From positions 1-64,000 of the forward strand of contig CANFWT010000008.1 of the NCBI GenBank assembly GCA_947450895.1: DNA of 64,000 bases. Direction: 5' to 3'. The translations under genes and the position numbers were made by a program. Shown here one piece after another: positions 18,051-28,441 of this stretch. The notes under the pieces were generated by a model. It was not told the origin of the DNA. It did not search any database and saw nothing but the letters and a program-made list of their open reading frames with translations. Positions within the stretch are counted from its first letter, which is position 1; each line of letters begins with the position of its first letter. Source of the stretch: Comamonadaceae bacterium. GTDB taxonomy: Bacteria > Pseudomonadota > Gammaproteobacteria > Burkholderiales > Burkholderiaceae_C.

Positions 18051-18511
18051 CAGCGTACGCCCAGACGCAAGAAGACCTTGCTCAACACAAACAACGGCCC
18101 CACCAAAAGATACTGGAGGTCCTCAAAAAAAGACGGTTTCTTGCCCTCGATACGGTGGCCCACAAACTGAAAAATCCAAGCCACCACAAACACCGTAGCG
18201 CACACCGGCAGCAAAACCCCGCGCGCGTCCAATGCGTCCACCACCGCCACCAGCACCGACGAGGCCAGCAGCATGCAGACCGTAAAGCGCCAGGACAGGC
18301 GCGCGTAATAGACCATGCTGGCAGCCAGCAGTGCCAGCACCAGCGCTGGATGCAGTGCGAAAAGCAAACCCGTCAGGCTCAGCATGATGGCGGGAATGGC
18401 CACCATGTGAATGTGCTCATTGGTGGGATGGGTGTGGCTCAGGCCGTAATGGGCCAGCAAGGCATCGACACGCCGCGGCGCAGCGTCGGCATCAGCATCA
18501 GAGGTTTGCAT
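18047..18511 (-). CDS. DUF962 / Mpo1-like membrane protein
   Basis: 154 residues. The ATG at 18511 is preceded by GGGAGATC, which decides the start. HPTNEHIHMVAIPAIMLSLTGL and VVAWIFQFVGHRIEGKKPSFFEDLQYLLVGP are the two conserved blocks of DUF962, containing the histidines that in yeast Mpo1 bind iron for oxidation of 2-hydroxy fatty acids. Four hydrophobic segments place it in the inner membrane. Whether the bacterial protein performs the same reaction is inference. It overlaps the YhgE-type gene by four bases. Confidence 0.8.
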   Translation of the reverse strand: MQTSDADADAAPRRVDALLAHYGLSHTHPTNEHIHMVAIPAIMLSLTGLLFALHPALVLALLAASMVYYARLSWRFTVCMLLASSVLVAVVDALDARGVLLPVCATVFVVAWIFQFVGHRIEGKKPSFFEDLQYLLVGPLFVLSKVFLRLGVRW

Positions 18512-18564
18512 GCGATCTCCCAAAATCGTGGTTGGTGCGTTACCCGGCGCCAGGCGCGGTATCG

Positions 18565-19710
18565 CTATCCATTGACATAGTCCTTGAGCCAGGCCACCCA
18601 GCGCCCCTGGACGCAGTGCTCCCGCCAAGCCACCAGGGCATGGGCGGCTCCGGCGTACAAGAACTCGGCGCCGGGGGCCTGCAGCGGCCGCAAGTCACTC
18701 GACTGTCCCTGCATCACTGCGTGGAGGTTGTGCGCCAACACCTTGCTGTCTTGCTGCACAAAAAACACCTCTGGGTGGCTGACGCTGCGCTGCTGCGCGT
18801 CGGTCAGGATGCGTTGGCCCAGCGCCAGCGCGGCGTCTTGCGTTTCGGCCAGACCGGTATCGCGCACCCAGGCCGGTGTGGACTGCGACAGCACCAATAG
18901 CGGCACATCACAGGCTAATCGGGCGCCGCTGGCAAGGACCACATCGTCGCGTGCCAGCGCTGCGACAGGGTCGTAGAGCACCGTCACCCGCTGGGCGCGC
19001 AGCACTGCCAGCATGCGCTGGTGCAAGGCCGGGCTAATGGCATGCGGGACTTCGTGTGGCGCCGGCAGCCAAGTTACCGCGGCCGTAGGCATGCGCTGGC
19101 GAACGGCCAGCGCCAACTCAAACCCGAGCTTGCAATGCCCCACCACCGCGATGCGCAGCGCACGGCTACGGCCCATGTCACACACTTTGGGCCAGAGGCT
19201 GACAAAGCTCTCCAGAGGCGGAACAAAGAGGCCGTGCTCGCGCGCGCCAGGCATGGCCTGCTCCACCGCCTCGCGGTGCGGTTGCGCGCCGATGTTGATA
19301 GACAAAACATCGTATTCAAGCACCTGGCGGTCATCCAGCAACACCGTACGCGAATCCGCATCCATGGCCCGACCCTGCCGTCCTGCCCAGCGCACACCCG
19401 TGTGCTGCAACAGCGGTTCAATGTCCGTCATGCACTGCCCCAAAGCCAGCCCGTTGGCCATATAGGCCGCCAGCTTGCGGGGCTGAAACACCTGCGCATG
19501 TTGCGTCAGTAGAGTAATTTCGGCATGGGGGATCGGTTTTTTTTGCAGCGACTGCAAAAACCGAAGGTGCGCGGGGCCCGCGCCCCAGAGCACCAGGCGC
19601 ACCGGCCGACGGTAGCTATTGGCCGGCGGTCGGGCAGTCACCGCGAGGGAGGGTGCTTCGGGCACGGTGTCCGAGGGCGAGGTCGCTGGGGTGTTCAAAA
19701 GACCGGTCAT
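18565..19710 (-). CDS. Stand-alone FAD-dependent oxidoreductase, paralogue of the SelD-fused domain
   Basis: 381 residues from the ATG at 19710, six bases after the selD-fusion stop. The FAD-binding start RLVLWGAGPAHLRFLQ, followed by the middle segment YDVLSINIGAQPH, matches the layout of the N-terminal half of the neighbouring SelD fusion (LVGGGHSHVGVL; YDLLAINTGSTPQ), so the two look like paralogues. The expected NAD(P)H-binding GxGxxG is degenerate here (VVGHCKLGFELA), whereas it is intact in the fusion (VVGAGAGGVELL). It may therefore bind FAD but use a different electron donor. Cytosolic or membrane-peripheral. Role unknown. Confidence 0.75.
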   Translation of the reverse strand: MTGLLNTPATSPSDTVPEAPSLAVTARPPANSYRRPVRLVLWGAGPAHLRFLQSLQKKPIPHAEITLLTQHAQVFQPRKLAAYMANGLALGQCMTDIEPLLQHTGVRWAGRQGRAMDADSRTVLLDDRQVLEYDVLSINIGAQPHREAVEQAMPGAREHGLFVPPLESFVSLWPKVCDMGRSRALRIAVVGHCKLGFELALAVRQRMPTAAVTWLPAPHEVPHAISPALHQRMLAVLRAQRVTVLYDPVAALARDDVVLASGARLACDVPLLVLSQSTPAWVRDTGLAETQDAALALGQRILTDAQQRSVSHPEVFFVQQDSKVLAHNLHAVMQGQSSDLRPLQAPGAEFLYAGAAHALVAWREHCVQGRWVAWLKDYVNG

Positions 19711-19715
19711 GGGGG

Positions 19716-22052
19716 CTATTGTTCCATGAGCCAGGCGAATCCCTGGCCCTGGCTCGGGCCGCGTACCCGTGCGACAACGGCGCATTGCGCAAAGCCTTGC
19801 GCGCGCAAAGCCGCAAGGCAGGCCACCGCCTGCGCTGCGGGCACGGCGGCCAGCAGGCCACCGGCCGTTTGCGGGTCGTACAGCAGCGCTAAGCGCAGCG
19901 CCGCTGCGCAATCACCCTTCAAACCATCAACCCCGGTCAAGTCAGAGCCCTGGCGTGCATTGGCGCTGTGTAAAGAGCTGGTGATGCCCCTCTCCAGACA
20001 TTCCAGCGCGCCGTCCATCACCGGCAGCGCTGCGAGGTTGATCTCCACCGCCACCTGCGATGCCCGCGCCATCTCCAGCAGGTGGCCCAGCAATCCAAAA
20101 CCGGTGACATCGGTGCAGGCGCTGGCGCCAAAGGCTTGGAGCGTGCGTGCCGCACTTTGGCTGGACCGCACCATCTGCGCCAGCGCCGCCTCCACCCAGC
20201 GCCCGCGCGCCTGGCCCAGGGCGTGGGCGGCAAACAGGGTGCCGGTGCCCAGGGGCTTGGTCAAAATCAGCACGTCACCGGGCTGCACGCCGCCCTTGTG
20301 CAACACGCCCAGCGGCTGGCCCTGCGCGTCCAGGTCCACCAGGCCGTTGATGGCAAAGCCCAGCGCCAGCTCCTGCCCCTCGCCGGTGTGGCCGCCCACC
20401 AGGGTGCAGCCTGCGGCGTTGAGCACTTCCACCGCGCCTGTCATCATCTGGCCCAAGAGCGCGCGGGTTTGTCGGTCGAGCCCTGGCGGCACGGTGGCAA
20501 TCGCCGTGGCGGTATGGGCTTGCGCCCCCATGGCGAAAATATCGCCCAGCGCATGGTTGGCCGCAATTTGTCCAAAGCGGTACGGGTCGTCCACAAAGGC
20601 GCGAAAAAAGTCCACCGTCTGCACCACCGCCTTGGTGGGCGGCACGCGCACCAGGGCCGCGTCGTCGGGCGCGGCCAGGCCAATCAGCACGTCGCTATTG
20701 GGCAGCGGGCGCAGCGCGCCCAGGGCCTGCGACAACACGCCCGCACCCACTTTGGCCCCGCAGCCGCCGCAGCGCATGGCCTGGGCGGCGGTCGATTGTT
20801 GCGACTCTTCGGCGCTCAGGTCGGCCAGCAGTGGCGCCTGCGCAGCCGATGCTTGGACCATGGCGGGACCGCCCAGGTCGCTGAAACGCTGCATAAAGCG
20901 CCGGTCTATCCCGTCCTTCCAGCGCCAGACCCAGGCTCCGGCAAAGCTCAGTGCCCCGCGCGAGGCCACCGCATAGCGGTCGCCGGTGCTGATCAGCGCC
21001 AGCCAGCGGCGCTGCGGCCGGTAGGGGCGCAGGCGCTGGCCCCAAAGCGCGTGGCGCAGGTTGCGCGCCAGCGGCATGCCCATGCGTACCGCGAACACGC
21101 CGGCTTTTTCCAGCGGCCAGCCGTCCAGGCTGGCCACGTCGCCACTGGCAAAAATGCGCGGGTCAGTCACTGACTGCAATTGGGCGTTCACGCGCACGCA
21201 GCCCGCGCTGTCCAGGGCCAGTCCGGTGCCTTGCAGCCAGGCGCCGCCCCCGGCTTGCGTCACCCAAAAAACCGCCTCGGCCCGCATCCATTCACCAGCG
21301 GAGCCAAGTGCTTCGCCTGCGCGGTGAATTTGCACTGCCGACTCGCTGACCTGCGTCACCCGCACGCTGGTGTGCACGTGCACGCCACGCGAGCGCAGCA
21401 CCTGGGCAAAGCGGCTTTGCACGCGCGTGTTGTGGGTGGGCAAGATGGTGTCGCTGGCTGAAAACAGTGCGAACTCCGGCGTCGCCTGCGCTGCGCCCAA
21501 GGCCTGGCATTCGGCGCGCAGGCGGTATTGCATGGCCAGCAGCAGCTCCACGCCCCCGGCGCCCGCGCCCACTACCGCAATGCTGCGCGGCCCCTGGCCC
21601 GCGCGCACGGCGTCCAGCAGCGCCAACCAGCGCTGGTTGAATGAGCCAATCGGTTTAACGCTGACCGCATGTTCGGCCGCGCCCGGTGTGGCGGCGTTTT
21701 GCGGCGTGGAGCCGGTGTTGATGGCCAGCAAGTCGTAGTCCAGCGCTGGACGGTCACGCAGCAGCACCTGGCGGCGCGCGCGGTCAATGCCGGTGACTTC
21801 GGCGCGCACAAAGCGCGCCCCGGCAAACACGCACAAGCGCACCAGGTCCAGATGCACCGCGTCAAAGTCGTAGTGTCCCGCCACATAGCCCGGCAGCATG
21901 CCCGAGTACGGCGTGTGCGCATCCGTGCAGACCAAGGTGATGCGCACGCCGGGCACAGGCCGCATGGCAAAGGCCTTGAGCACCCCCACATGGCTGTGGC
22001 CGCCGCCGACCAGAACCAGGTCGCGCAGGATGGGAGTGGGGGGTGATTGCAT
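19716..22052 (-). CDS. selD: FAD/NDH-2-like oxidoreductase fused to selenide, water dikinase
   Basis: 778 residues. Residues ~10-390 form an NADH-dehydrogenase-like flavoprotein domain with GGGHSH and GAGAGGVE nucleotide motifs. Residues ~430-778 are SelD, which makes selenophosphate from selenide and ATP: AMRCGGCGAKVG holds the active-site cysteine and DDAALV and GGHT follow. This domain fusion is known in many bacteria and suggests redox-linked supply of selenide. The ATG at 22052 is the first start that gives only recognisable sequence. Selenophosphate would serve Sec-tRNA or 2-selenouridine in tRNA; neither selA/selB, tRNA-Sec nor mnmH is visible here. Confidence 0.9.
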   Translation of the reverse strand: MQSPPTPILRDLVLVGGGHSHVGVLKAFAMRPVPGVRITLVCTDAHTPYSGMLPGYVAGHYDFDAVHLDLVRLCVFAGARFVRAEVTGIDRARRQVLLRDRPALDYDLLAINTGSTPQNAATPGAAEHAVSVKPIGSFNQRWLALLDAVRAGQGPRSIAVVGAGAGGVELLLAMQYRLRAECQALGAAQATPEFALFSASDTILPTHNTRVQSRFAQVLRSRGVHVHTSVRVTQVSESAVQIHRAGEALGSAGEWMRAEAVFWVTQAGGGAWLQGTGLALDSAGCVRVNAQLQSVTDPRIFASGDVASLDGWPLEKAGVFAVRMGMPLARNLRHALWGQRLRPYRPQRRWLALISTGDRYAVASRGALSFAGAWVWRWKDGIDRRFMQRFSDLGGPAMVQASAAQAPLLADLSAEESQQSTAAQAMRCGGCGAKVGAGVLSQALGALRPLPNSDVLIGLAAPDDAALVRVPPTKAVVQTVDFFRAFVDDPYRFGQIAANHALGDIFAMGAQAHTATAIATVPPGLDRQTRALLGQMMTGAVEVLNAAGCTLVGGHTGEGQELALGFAINGLVDLDAQGQPLGVLHKGGVQPGDVLILTKPLGTGTLFAAHALGQARGRWVEAALAQMVRSSQSAARTLQAFGASACTDVTGFGLLGHLLEMARASQVAVEINLAALPVMDGALECLERGITSSLHSANARQGSDLTGVDGLKGDCAAALRLALLYDPQTAGGLLAAVPAAQAVACLAALRAQGFAQCAVVARVRGPSQGQGFAWLMEQ

Positions 22053-22166
22053 GTGGGTGATCGTAACTACCTGCCACCTCGCTTCTCCGGCGGCTGCCTG
22101 CCCCGTCACACTTGCTTGGTCTGTCTTGGACCCGGCAGGGGGTGTCCCCCCCGCCACACCCCCCAG

Positions 22167-22199
22167 CCCCCTCTCCTCCCCAGCGGGGAGGAGAGGGGG
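22167..22199. terminator. 15-bp perfect GC-rich hairpin (repeat element A)
   Basis: CCCCCTCTCCTCCCC pairs perfectly with GGGGAGGAGAGGGGG across an AGC loop. It lies between the ssb stop and the selD start. No long T-run follows, so termination is possible but not certain; it may simply be half of the repeat pair. Confidence 0.45.
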
Positions 22200-22444
22200 A
22201 GCCAACAGCCACATTTGATTTCGTCGCGTCGGCTAAGGCACCACCGGGACCTGCCCTTTGGCTACAGGCGGCGGTCGCTGGTAACAGTGACGCCTGGCCG
22301 CAAACCTCCGCAAAGACCGCAGCACCCAAACCCCGAAAGCCGTCGCGGCGACGGCGCCGTGCCTAGACGTCGCAGGCCTACCCACAGGTATCACGTCAGT
22401 AGAAGCCTCGCCCAAGCGACAAAATCAAATGTGGCTGTTTGGCC

Positions 22445-22475
22445 CCCCTCTCTCGCCCGCTGGGCGAGAGAGGGG
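22445..22475. terminator. 14-bp perfect GC-rich hairpin (repeat element B), downstream of ssb
   Basis: CCCCTCTCTCGCCC pairs perfectly with GGGCGAGAGAGGGG across a GCT loop, about 50 bp downstream of the ssb stop. It shares its outer and loop pattern with element A. It could terminate ssb, although no clear T-run is present. Confidence 0.45.
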
Positions 22476-22527
22476 TTGGGGGGAGAGTGTGGGAAAAAGC
22501 AAGCCCCGCCCGACGGCGAGAAAAAGA

Positions 22528-23031
22528 TCAGAACGGAATATCGTCATCCATATCGTCAAACCCACTGGCCGGCCGCGCCGCCGGAGCCTGACGGGCCGCA
22601 GGTGCGGCTTGGGGTACGCGGGCCGGTGGAGGCGCCATGCGGCGGGGTGCGGGGGCGCCGCCGCCGTCTTCACCGTCGCTGGGGCCGCCCATGCCTTCAC
22701 GGCCGCCCAACAGTTGCAACTCGGTGGCGATGATGTCTACCGTGTTTTTCTCGATACCGGCCTGGTCGGTGTATTTGCCGTATTTCAGGCGGCCTTCGAC
22801 GTAGATAGGGCGGCCTTTTTTGACGTATTCACCGGCGATTTCAGCCAAGCGGTCGTAAAAGGTAACGCGGTGCCACTGGGTGTCTTCCACGGTTTCGCCG
22901 GTGTTTTTGTCCTTGCGGCGGCTGCTGGTGGCGATGCTGACGTTGGCCACGGCCTGGCCCGAGGGCAGGTAGCGGATTTCGGGGTCGCGACCGCAGTTGC
23001 CGACCAGGATGACTTTGTTCACGGATGCCAT
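22528..23031 (-). CDS. ssb: Single-stranded DNA-binding protein
   Basis: 167 residues, normal length. The OB fold occupies ~1-110 (SVNKVILVGNCGRDPEIRYLPSG, TQWHRVTFYDRLAEIAGEYVKKG). A Gly/Pro/Ala-rich linker follows, and the protein ends in the acidic tip DDDIPF that recruits replication and repair partners. It coats single-stranded DNA during replication, recombination and repair. It is divergent from uvrA with a 105-bp spacer, a common pairing in proteobacteria. I could not find a clear LexA site in that spacer. Confidence 0.97.
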   Translation of the reverse strand: MASVNKVILVGNCGRDPEIRYLPSGQAVANVSIATSSRRKDKNTGETVEDTQWHRVTFYDRLAEIAGEYVKKGRPIYVEGRLKYGKYTDQAGIEKNTVDIIATELQLLGGREGMGGPSDGEDGGGAPAPRRMAPPPARVPQAAPAARQAPAARPASGFDDMDDDIPF

Positions 23032-23136
23032 GGGGGTTTCTCCAAATTAGTCTGCACATTATTACCCCGCTTGGGGCGCCGCAGCGGCAAATCCTGTCGG
23101 TGGCGATAATCAGCAGTTTGGCCCGGCGCGCACGCT

Positions 23137-26286
<3,150 letters not shown>

Positions 26287-26288
26287 GA

Positions 26289-26319
26289 GCAAGCGGCGGG
26301 CGCATCCGCTGCTTTTTCT
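26289..26319 (+). terminator. Candidate rho-independent terminator of uvrA
   Basis: AGCGG and CCGCT form a stem immediately after the uvrA stop, with outer GC/GC pairs, followed by CTTTTTCTT on the plus strand. Short stem, so moderate support. Confidence 0.5.
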
Positions 26320-26460
26320 TCAAGACAACACCAACAAGACTTATTCGTGCATCGCGCCCCACCGAGTAAATCGTTTCCCCAGGTCTTTGTGCAAGTGTTG
26401 TGGAGGTCACATCCGGCGCTTAACGTTGCCACAGCTGGACGACTGAAGCCGTGAATCAGA

Positions 26461-26889
26461 TCAATGCAAGGGCTGCAGATCCGCTCCACGCACGATGCGG
26501 AACTTGAGGGTCTTCGGTATAGCGTAGGTAATAACTTTCTCGCCACCGCAGTCGTATAGGAACAGTTTGTATTTTGACATTGGTGCCTCGAACTCGGTCG
26601 ATACACCTCCGAAACACTTACGATCTAGGAAACCCATCAACTTGACTGACAACGGTTGACTTCCAACATAGTTTGCCACGCCACGCGAGAAGACTGAATC
26701 GGGACGATAGATTCCAGCCGGAACTATTGTTGATCCGTCTACAAAGTCCTCCTCCACAACCAAAAGTGTGTTGGCTAAAGGATGGCCGAGGATCTTATGG
26801 TCATTAGATATCGGTCCAAGAAAACTAAGGCAACCACTTAGCGAAACAAGCGTGGCGACTAGAACTGCAGTAAGTTTTGGATGGAGCAT
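26461..26889 (-). CDS. Small predicted lipoprotein of unknown function, AT-richer than its surroundings
   Basis: 142 residues from the ATG at 26889. The N-terminus is a lipoprotein signal: hydrophobic LTAVLVATLVSLSGC with the lipidation cysteine at residue ~19. The rest contains GHPLANTLLVVEEDFVDGSTIVPAGIYRPD and three more cysteines, and no family I recognise. Base composition and codon use are visibly less GC-rich than uvrA or the toxin-antitoxin genes, which suggests acquisition by transfer. It is an isolated gene between the uvrA terminator and the toxin-antitoxin region. Membrane-anchored periplasmic location is likely; function unknown. Confidence 0.65.
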   Translation of the reverse strand: MLHPKLTAVLVATLVSLSGCLSFLGPISNDHKILGHPLANTLLVVEEDFVDGSTIVPAGIYRPDSVFSRGVANYVGSQPLSVKLMGFLDRKCFGGVSTEFEAPMSKYKLFLYDCGGEKVITYAIPKTLKFRIVRGADLQPLH

Positions 26890-27151
26890 GAATAGATTTT
26901 TGACAGGGTAATTAGTGGATGCTTGATCCGCCAAATTGTTAGGGGAACATGTCAGACGCATTTCGACTTCCTCATTGCATTTCGCAACATCGGGAAAGAG
27001 CAAACAAGCTAATCTTGTCCGTCGAATCTGGCGGCCCCGCTGACGTTGCGCCAAGTGGCAGCGCTTTAGTTCGGTGGCTTTGCGTCGCCGGCTTTCGCCG
27101 GGTTTGCCCTTCAATTTTCTTGTCCATCGGTTTTGCTTGAAACCGACCGGT

Positions 27152-27298
27152 TCATCTTATCAAATCAATAATGGATATCGATGGGTGATATCGATGGGTT
27201 GTGCCGCTGGCCTCGCGGTCGCCACGTTCCCAGTGGCGCAGCGTGGCCAGCGAGAACCCGAAGCGTGCCGCAAACTGCGCTTGCGTCAGGCTCAGGCG
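27152..27298 (-). pseudogene. Fragment of an XRE/HTH antitoxin following a RelE-type toxin
   Basis: In the same frame, directly after the TAG stop of the RelE-type toxin, the translation continues as RLSLTQAQFAARFGFSLATL then RHWERG, a textbook helix-turn-helix of HigA/XRE antitoxins. After ~28 codons the sequence changes into unrelated residues and stops at 27154. There is no in-frame start codon before the helix. It is best read as a remnant whose C-terminal part was lost; a 13-bp tandem repeat lies within it. Confidence 0.6.
27174..27199. repeat. Perfect 13-bp tandem duplication
   Basis: GATATCGATGGGT occurs twice in direct tandem with no spacer, where the HTH antitoxin remnant loses similarity and the AT-richer segment begins. 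It may mark a rearrangement or insertion junction. Confidence 0.7.
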
Positions 27299-27586
27299 CT
27301 AGCGCTTGAGCTGCGCATAGAAGTTTTCATGCGGCCCCACCGCGAGCAAAACCAGCGCCTCGGGCGCCAGCTTGTTCGGCTGCAGCCGATAGGCCAGCAA
27401 AGTCTCTTGCTTGTTGAGCTTGAATTTGTGGACGAACACGCCGCTCAAGTCGCCCCGTTTTTCCTCGCCAAGCGCCGGGTCAATGGCTACGGCTTGGACT
27501 GCGGCGTCCAGCACGGCTTTGTCTAGGGGATGCAGCTTTTTGGCCATGCGCGCAAACGAGGGCGTGGCCAGAATGGCTAAGGCCAT
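27299..27586 (-). CDS. RelE/ParE-family toxin
   Basis: 95 residues, typical length. LHPLDKAVLDAAVQAVA, DLSGVFVHKFKLNKQETLLAYRL and HENFYAQLKR are characteristic of a RelE/ParE-superfamily subgroup. Such toxins cleave ribosome-bound mRNA or poison gyrase and are neutralised by a co-encoded antitoxin. The start lies four bases after the stop of the ParD-like antitoxin gene on the same strand, the classical antitoxin-toxin order. The XRE fragment behind it suggests a second, now broken, partner. Confidence 0.75.
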   Translation of the reverse strand: MALAILATPSFARMAKKLHPLDKAVLDAAVQAVAIDPALGEEKRGDLSGVFVHKFKLNKQETLLAYRLQPNKLAPEALVLLAVGPHENFYAQLKR

Positions 27587-27590
27587 GAGG

Positions 27591-27809
27591 CTAGCCGAAT
27601 GAATAAGGCGCCAGTTGCCCCGCCTTGGCTTCTTCCAGCGACAGCATGGTGTCCTGGATCACTTGCAAGGGCAAGTCCGGGTTTTCCAAAACGGCCTTGC
27701 CAATGCGCGCCCAGTATTCGATTTGCTTGGGCACCGAGCGGTGTTCGGCGGCGCCCACCACCTTGGCGTCTTCCACCAGTGCGTCTGAGAGTTTGAGAGC
27801 AACTGCCAT
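27591..27809 (-). CDS. ParD-like antitoxin
   Basis: 72 residues from the ATG at 27809, preceded by GGAGG. The sequence (ALKLSDALVEDAKVVGAAEHRSVPKQIEYWARIGKAVLENPDLP) matches the ParD-like antitoxin family, with a ribbon-helix-helix-type N-terminus. It should bind the RelE-type toxin encoded immediately downstream and autoregulate the operon. A sigma70-type promoter with overlapping direct repeats lies just upstream. Confidence 0.75.
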   Translation of the reverse strand: MAVALKLSDALVEDAKVVGAAEHRSVPKQIEYWARIGKAVLENPDLPLQVIQDTMLSLEEAKAGQLAPYSFG

Positions 27810-27837
27810 AGGGGCCTCCGTTAAAATTTGTTGGCGC

Positions 27838-27870
27838 ATTATGTAACTCAAGGCAACCTTTTGCAACCTT
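27838..27870 (-). promoter_or_regulatory. Promoter with direct repeats upstream of the ParD-like/RelE module
   Basis: On the minus strand TTGCAA (27866-27861), a 17-bp spacer and CATAAT (27843-27838) form a good sigma70 promoter about 30 bp from the antitoxin start. The direct repeat GCAACCTT at 27853-27860 and 27863-27870 has a 10-bp period, one helical turn, and overlaps the -35 box, so it is a plausible autorepression site. It also lies upstream of the divergent gene at 27898. Confidence 0.55.
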
Positions 27871-27897
27871 CGCCAGACCAAAGCCCTTCCAAAAGCC

Positions 27898-28176
27898 ATG
27901 ACCACCGATTCCCTGCTCACCCTCAAACTCCCTGAAGGCTACGCCTTTGCCGACCTGAAGCTGCGCCGCTATGCGGCCGACGAGATTGACCTGGACATGG
28001 ATTTGTTCAGATTAGTGTGCACGCTCAACGGCATGGACTTTGAGAAGGTGTTGCAAAACCCCGGGCCGGTGGTGACCTCTGTGCTGACAGTTTGGTACAA
28101 GCGCCATCTGGCCGATGGCGGCGCGCCGGACGCGCTGATGGAAGAACTGCGCCGCCAGGGGCCGCGCCTGAACTGA
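27898..28176 (+). CDS. Small hypothetical protein between two toxin-antitoxin modules
   Basis: 92 residues, ATG start. The sequence opens MTTDSLLTLKLPEGYAFADL and ends with ALMEELRRQGPRLN; it is soluble and mixed alpha/beta by eye. I do not recognise a family. It is divergent from the ParD-like antitoxin across an 88-bp spacer and precedes the RHH/RelE module on the plus strand by 52 bp. Codon use resembles the GC-rich surroundings, so it is probably a real gene. A link to the toxin-antitoxin genes is positional only. Confidence 0.55.
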   Translation: MTTDSLLTLKLPEGYAFADLKLRRYAADEIDLDMDLFRLVCTLNGMDFEKVLQNPGPVVTSVLTVWYKRHLADGGAPDALMEELRRQGPRLN

Positions 28177-28196
28177 GCGCGGCCAAACCGTGCTGG

Positions 28197-28210
28197 CTAT
28201 ACTTGTATAG
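28197..28210. promoter_or_regulatory. Candidate operator for the RHH antitoxin
   Basis: CTATAC, TT and GTATAG form a perfect inverted repeat 19 bp upstream of the antitoxin ATG. Ribbon-helix-helix antitoxins normally repress their own operon through such sites. A TATACT -10-like box overlaps it. Confidence 0.5.
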
Positions 28211-28228
28211 CACTTTTCAGGAGTCTTT

Positions 28229-28441
28229 ATGCTTGCCATCCGTTTACCCGAAGCCCTTGAGGCGCGTCTGGGGCTGCTGGCCCAGGAAACCGGTATCACC
28301 AAGACCGCGCTGGCGCGCGAGGCCATTCAAGCCCACATCGATGACCTCGAAGACTTGCACCTGGCGCAAGCCCGAGCGCGCAAAAACCGCAAGACCATTT
28401 CTCTAGAAGATGTGGAGCGCGAACTTGGCCTGGCAGATTGA
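28229..28441 (+). CDS. RHH antitoxin, RelB-like
   Basis: 70 residues. The N-terminus MLAIRLPEALEARLGLLAQETGITKTALAREAI is a ribbon-helix-helix DNA-binding fold of the CopG/RelB kind; the C-terminal part (ISLEDVERELGLAD) should wrap the toxin. AGGAG precedes the ATG. The 3' end overlaps the toxin gene by 32 bases, giving coupled translation. An inverted repeat upstream is a likely autorepression site. Confidence 0.85.
   Translation: MLAIRLPEALEARLGLLAQETGITKTALAREAIQAHIDDLEDLHLAQARARKNRKTISLEDVERELGLAD

Larger units (their letters stand above)
22053..22527. repeat. Gene-less spacer holding an inverted pair of repeat elements
   Basis: The spacer between ssb and selD holds no convincing gene. 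Near-identical 24-base arms, on the plus strand around 22205-22226 (AACAGCCACATTTGATTTCG...) and 22417-22439 in reverse complement, flank about 190 bases. Each arm adjoins a long GC-rich hairpin of the pattern CCCCTCTC...GAGAGGGG. The inner part has a small palindrome (GCCGTCGC/GCGACGGC). Such units look like dispersed intergenic repeats; a copy count elsewhere in the genome would show this. Confidence 0.6.

Noticed and set aside
22227-22420. tRNA-Sec or riboswitch upstream of selD
   Set aside because: No TCA anticodon loop, no extended acceptor/T-arm fold and no riboswitch signature; the region looks like repeat filler.
23032-23136. Possible LexA (SOS) box between ssb and uvrA
   Set aside because: CTGTCGGTGGCGATAATCAG has the wrong spacing for CTGT-N8-ACAG; no proper match found on either strand.
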